Made by a program: the position numbers and the translations under genes. Source: Bacteroidales bacterium UBA2030 (lineage in GTDB: Bacteria > Bacteroidota > Bacteroidia > Bacteroidales > TTA-H9). From it: a stretch of 43,457 nucleotides of DNA. Positions within the stretch are counted from its first letter, which is position 1. Every line of letters begins with the position of its first letter. Location of the stretch: contig DDBO01000063.1 of NCBI GenBank assembly GCA_002332755.1, forward strand, positions 1 through 43,457, given 5' to 3'. Shown one piece after another: positions 40,917-43,457 of this stretch. The notes under the pieces were generated by a model, which searched no databases, was not told the origin of the DNA, and worked only from the letters and a program-made list of their open reading frames with translations.

Positions 40917-40920
40917 ATGA
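40852..40920 (+). CDS. Possible 22-codon leader peptide overlapping nuoA
   Basis: ATG at 40852 opens a frame encoding MPKLFIFAIAFFWEECSKN plus three residues, ending TGA at 40918-40920. It overlaps the nuoA ATG (ATGA), so its translation could couple to nuoA. The product is short and hydrophobic. No homologue is known to me, and the frame may be chance. It would be transcribed only from the distal promoter at 40752-40759. Confidence 0.25.
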   Translation: MPKLFIFAIAFFWEECSKNSDT

Positions 40921-41267
40921 CCTCTGGATTGTTAATTACCTTTTTTATTACAGCCATTGTGCTGGTGGCTGCCGGGATTCTGGCTGCCTGGCTGTTGGCC
41001 CCGTCTTCGTTTAATAAGCAAAAGTCTCAACCCTACGAGTGTGGAATTCCTACCAAAGGAACCAGTTGGATGCAGTTTAATGTAGGCTATTACCTGTTTG
41101 CCCTTCTGTTTCTAATTTTTGATGTTGAAACTGTATTCTTGTTTCCCTGGGCAGTCGTTATGAAAACCATTGGAATGACTGCTTTTGTGGAAATACTCAT
41201 CTTTTTCGTGATTATTGTTCTCGGACTTGCATACGCCTGGAAAAAACAAGCATTAAAATGGCAATAA
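40917..41267 (+). CDS. nuoA: NADH-quinone oxidoreductase subunit A
   Basis: NuoA is a small membrane subunit of complex I with three helices. The 116-aa protein contains the signature loop between helices 1 and 2, QPYECGIPTKGTSWMQFNVGYYL, with the conserved Cys, and FDVETVFLFPWAV, whose acidic residues lie in the quinone/proton path. It is the first gene of the nuo operon and overlaps nuoB by 10 bp. Confidence 0.95.
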   Translation: MTSGLLITFFITAIVLVAAGILAAWLLAPSSFNKQKSQPYECGIPTKGTSWMQFNVGYYLFALLFLIFDVETVFLFPWAVVMKTIGMTAFVEILIFFVIIVLGLAYAWKKQALKWQ

Positions 41268-41845
41268 AATCAATGAAAGATGCTGATTTCAAGGATACCG
41301 ATACCCTTGATCAGCTTATGCTCGAAAAACATGGGGTGCTTTTCACCACTATCGACAAGCTGTTGAATTGGGGCCGGAGCAACAGTGTCTGGCCTCTCAC
41401 CTTTGCTACCAGCTGTTGTGGCATAGAAATGATGGCAGCCGGTGCTCCACGCCACGACTTTGCGCGGTTTGGGGTTGAAGTATACCGCGCCTCTCCACGC
41501 CAGGCCGATGTGGTTGTGGTGGCCGGAACCATTGTCAATAAAATGGCGCCTGTTCTCAAGCGGCTTTACGATCAAATGGCTGATCCAAAATACGTGATAG
41601 CTATGGGGGCATGTGCAGTCTCAGGAGGTCCTTTTTTCTACAATAGTTATCATGTAGTTAAAGGGGTGGATCACCTTCTGCCTGTTGATGTTTACATTCC
41701 GGGCTGCCCCCCAAGACCCGAAGCTCTCCTATATGGTATTATGCAACTTCAACGCAAAATACAGCGTGAGACCATTGTAAACAAATACCAGAAACCGGAG
41801 GAGGTAATGAAAAATTATGATTTTGAAAATCCGCTTCCGGAGTAA
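41258..41845 (+). CDS. nuoB: NADH-quinone oxidoreductase subunit B
   Basis: NuoB holds the N2 [4Fe-4S] cluster that passes electrons to quinone. Its ligands are visible: the tandem cysteines in TSCCGIEMM, GACAVSGGPF and PGCPPRPEAL. At 195 aa it has the usual length. The ATG at 41258 overlaps nuoA by 10 bp; an in-frame ATG at 41273 is an alternative start. nuoC follows after 13 bp. Confidence 0.96.
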   Translation: MAIKSMKDADFKDTDTLDQLMLEKHGVLFTTIDKLLNWGRSNSVWPLTFATSCCGIEMMAAGAPRHDFARFGVEVYRASPRQADVVVVAGTIVNKMAPVLKRLYDQMADPKYVIAMGACAVSGGPFFYNSYHVVKGVDHLLPVDVYIPGCPPRPEALLYGIMQLQRKIQRETIVNKYQKPEEVMKNYDFENPLPE

Positions 41846-41858
41846 TTGTATTCAATAA

Positions 41859-42338
41859 ATGATATTTAAGATGGAAACACTGATATCTGATATAAACGGT
41901 AAAATCATACAAAATTGGCCTGAGATCAGGCTTGATCAGGGGCAATATCCCACTTTGCACGTACAGGCACGTTATTTACTACCTGTGATGCAAGTTCTTA
42001 AAGATGATCCTGATTTTTACATGGATTATTTAGTGCTGATTACAGGCGTAGATTACAAATCAAGCCTTGGGTGCACATACCTTCTCAATTCCTCCGTAGG
42101 AAATCATTTGTTAGTTGTGAAGGTGACAGATATAGACAGGAATGATCCGGTGGTGGACTCAGTGACACACTTATGGCCTACGGCTAACTTTCATGAGAGG
42201 GAAATCTACGATTTGCTAGGCATTCGTTTCGAAGGGCATCCTGATTTGAGGCGGATTTTTCTTGACGACAATTGGGTGGGGCACCCCTTGCGCAAGGATT
42301 ACAATGATGAGGTTAACGTAATAGAGCGAAAATTATGA
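41859..42338 (+). CDS. nuoC: NADH-quinone oxidoreductase subunit C
   Basis: NuoC is a peripheral-arm subunit that packs against NuoD. The 159-aa protein ends with the 30-kDa subunit signature, FHEREIYDLLGIRFEGHPDLRRIFL and GHPLRKDY. It is a separate gene rather than a nuoCD fusion. Starts at 41859 or 41871 are both possible (MIFKMETL). Its stop overlaps the nuoD ATG as ATGA. Confidence 0.94.
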   Translation: MIFKMETLISDINGKIIQNWPEIRLDQGQYPTLHVQARYLLPVMQVLKDDPDFYMDYLVLITGVDYKSSLGCTYLLNSSVGNHLLVVKVTDIDRNDPVVDSVTHLWPTANFHEREIYDLLGIRFEGHPDLRRIFLDDNWVGHPLRKDYNDEVNVIERKL

Positions 42339-43457
42339 GCGGCACCGGAATAGAAATGCATGGACTGGATATAAGGCCTGTAGAAGGAAGCAGACCTGAA
42401 GACCAGGAATTTGAAATAAACATGGGGCCTCAGCACCCTTCCACCCATGGAGTGATGAGGTTTCTGGTAAGGCTAAAGGGAGAAACCGTTGAAAGTGTTA
42501 CTCCTTATTGTGGATATATCCACCGCGGCATCGAAAAGATGTGCGAATCGCTTACTTATCCTCAAATTGTCCATCTGACCGATAGAATGGATTACTTATC
42601 GGCTCACATAAACAATGAAGCTGTTTGTCTTGCAGTTGAAAAGGCATTGGGCATAGAGGTTTCTGATAGGGTGAAGTATATTCGAACCATACTCGACGAG
42701 CTTACCCGTATTGCTTCGCATCAGCTCTGGTGGTCAGCATTTGGAATGGATCTTGGCGCTTTGACCACCTTTTTTTATGGCATGCGCGATAGAGAGAAGA
42801 TCCTGGATATTTTTGAAGAAACCACGGGAGGGAGGCTTATACAAAGCTACAATATACCGGGCGGCCTGATGCGTGACATTCATCCTAATTTTCAAAAGCG
42901 CACCAAGGAGTTTATCAGGTATTTCAGGCCAAAATTGAAGGAATATCATGACCTGCTTACCGGGAACGTGATTTTTAGAAACCGTACCGTGGGCATTGGG
43001 GTAATGAGCAAAGAAGAAGCCATTGCTTTTGGGGCTACTGGCCCTACAGGCCGTGGTTCGGGATGGAGCTGCGATGTACGTAAGCGTTTACCTTACAGTG
43101 CTTACGACCGGGTTTCATTCAATGAGGTTTTAATGGCCGAAGGAGACTCCTATGCCCGTTATATGGTGCGAATGAAAGAAATGGAAGAATCGATGAATAT
43201 CATTGAGCAACTCATCGAAAATATTCCGGAAGGAAACTACGCCGAAAAAATGAAAGCCATCATCAAATTGCCTGAAGGTGAATATTTTCAGCATGTGGAA
43301 ACAGCCAGAGGTGAATTGGTAGTTCACATCATCAGCGATGGAAATAAAAATCCTTACCGGGTGAAATTTCGTTCACCCAATTTCTCCAACCTTTCGGTAA
43401 TTGATAAAATATCGAGGGGTATGAAGATAGCCGACCTGATTGCAATCAGTGGCTCCC
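42335..43457 (+). CDS. nuoD: NADH-quinone oxidoreductase subunit D (3' end outside window)
   Basis: The frame opens at ATG 42335 and runs without a stop to the window end, 374 codons. NuoD is the 49-kDa subunit that forms the quinone pocket with NuoB. Signatures are NMGPQHPSTHGVMRFLVRL (the HxxxH quinone loop), GYIHRGIEKMCES, LTDRMDYLSA, ELTRIASHQLWW and GATGPTGRGSGWSCDVRK. Only the last ~20-30 residues should be missing. It is translationally coupled to nuoC by a 4-bp overlap. Confidence 0.96.
   Translation, partial: MSGTGIEMHGLDIRPVEGSRPEDQEFEINMGPQHPSTHGVMRFLVRLKGETVESVTPYCGYIHRGIEKMCESLTYPQIVHLTDRMDYLSAHINNEAVCLAVEKALGIEVSDRVKYIRTILDELTRIASHQLWWSAFGMDLGALTTFFYGMRDREKILDIFEETTGGRLIQSYNIPGGLMRDIHPNFQKRTKEFIRYFRPKLKEYHDLLTGNVIFRNRTVGIGVMSKEEAIAFGATGPTGRGSGWSCDVRKRLPYSAYDRVSFNEVLMAEGDSYARYMVRMKEMEESMNIIEQLIENIPEGNYAEKMKAIIKLPEGEYFQHVETARGELVVHIISDGNKNPYRVKFRSPNFSNLSVIDKISRGMKIADLIAISGS

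Noticed and set aside
1..43457. CRISPR arrays, insertion sequences, tRNA/rRNA genes, prophage
   Set aside because: I looked for regularly spaced direct repeats, transposase motifs, cloverleaf-like intergenic segments and phage genes and found none. A tRNA scan and repeat search would settle this.

Overview
The window comes from the chromosome of a Bacteroidota bacterium, most likely a Bacteroidales-like or related environmental lineage. Four things point there. Gene content and order are typical of the phylum: panC-panD-flippase-rfaE2-radA-spoT, tgt-lptF, separate nuoC and nuoD, a long (667 aa) urocanate hydratase, an HU/SPOR fusion and a type IX secretion sorting domain. Shine-Dalgarno sites are weak. 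Intergenic regions repeatedly carry the Bacteroidota promoter -7 element TAnnTTTG. The DNA is moderately AT-rich. No rRNA, tRNA, insertion sequence, prophage or CRISPR array was recognised.

Layout: 1-5156 (+) holds the 3' end of an M23 peptidase gene, an exported 862-aa repeat protein, an outer-membrane barrel-like protein and dipeptidase E. 5157-7193 holds a lone DUF262/GmrSD-like gene behind a perfect 14-bp inverted repeat; it is the only plausible genome-defence gene here. 7204-10614 (-) has a polyprenyl-phosphate sugar transferase coupled to a lipoprotein, then a Gfo/Idh/MocA oxidoreductase. pcm (+) ends tail to tail with a sigma-54-type response regulator (-) that has no DNA-binding domain. 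12715-17743 (+) is the translation operon rimP-nusA-infB, with a structured leader and a bidirectional terminator facing purA.

17829-31998 (-) is a long run of housekeeping genes: purA, fur-type regulator, spoT, radA, rfaE2, flippase, panD, panC, a thioredoxin-like lipoprotein, nfu, an M49 metallopeptidase lipoprotein, an alkyltransferase-like gene, trmB, an HU-SPOR protein and kdsB. 32105-38172 (-) has a deacetylase-like T9SS cargo, hutU, an ECF sigma factor and a family 2 glycosyltransferase. 38314-40566 (+) is tgt-lptF. 40567-40916 is a 350-bp promoter region, and 40917 to the end is the start of the complex I operon nuoA-B-C-D, with nuoD running off the window.

The genes work as small coupled units. 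rfaE2 and kdsB serve the LPS inner core, and lptF exports LPS. panC and panD make pantothenate. rimP, nusA and infB form a translation and transcription-elongation unit. Most of the window is core genome. The points most worth a second look are regulatory: promoter-proximal terminator-like hairpins at rimP, purA and nfu. There are also several enzymes with altered signature residues: Tgt without zinc cysteines, an alkyltransferase without its cysteine, an M49 peptidase with HEIAH, and a sigma-54 activator with GSFTSA and no HTH.
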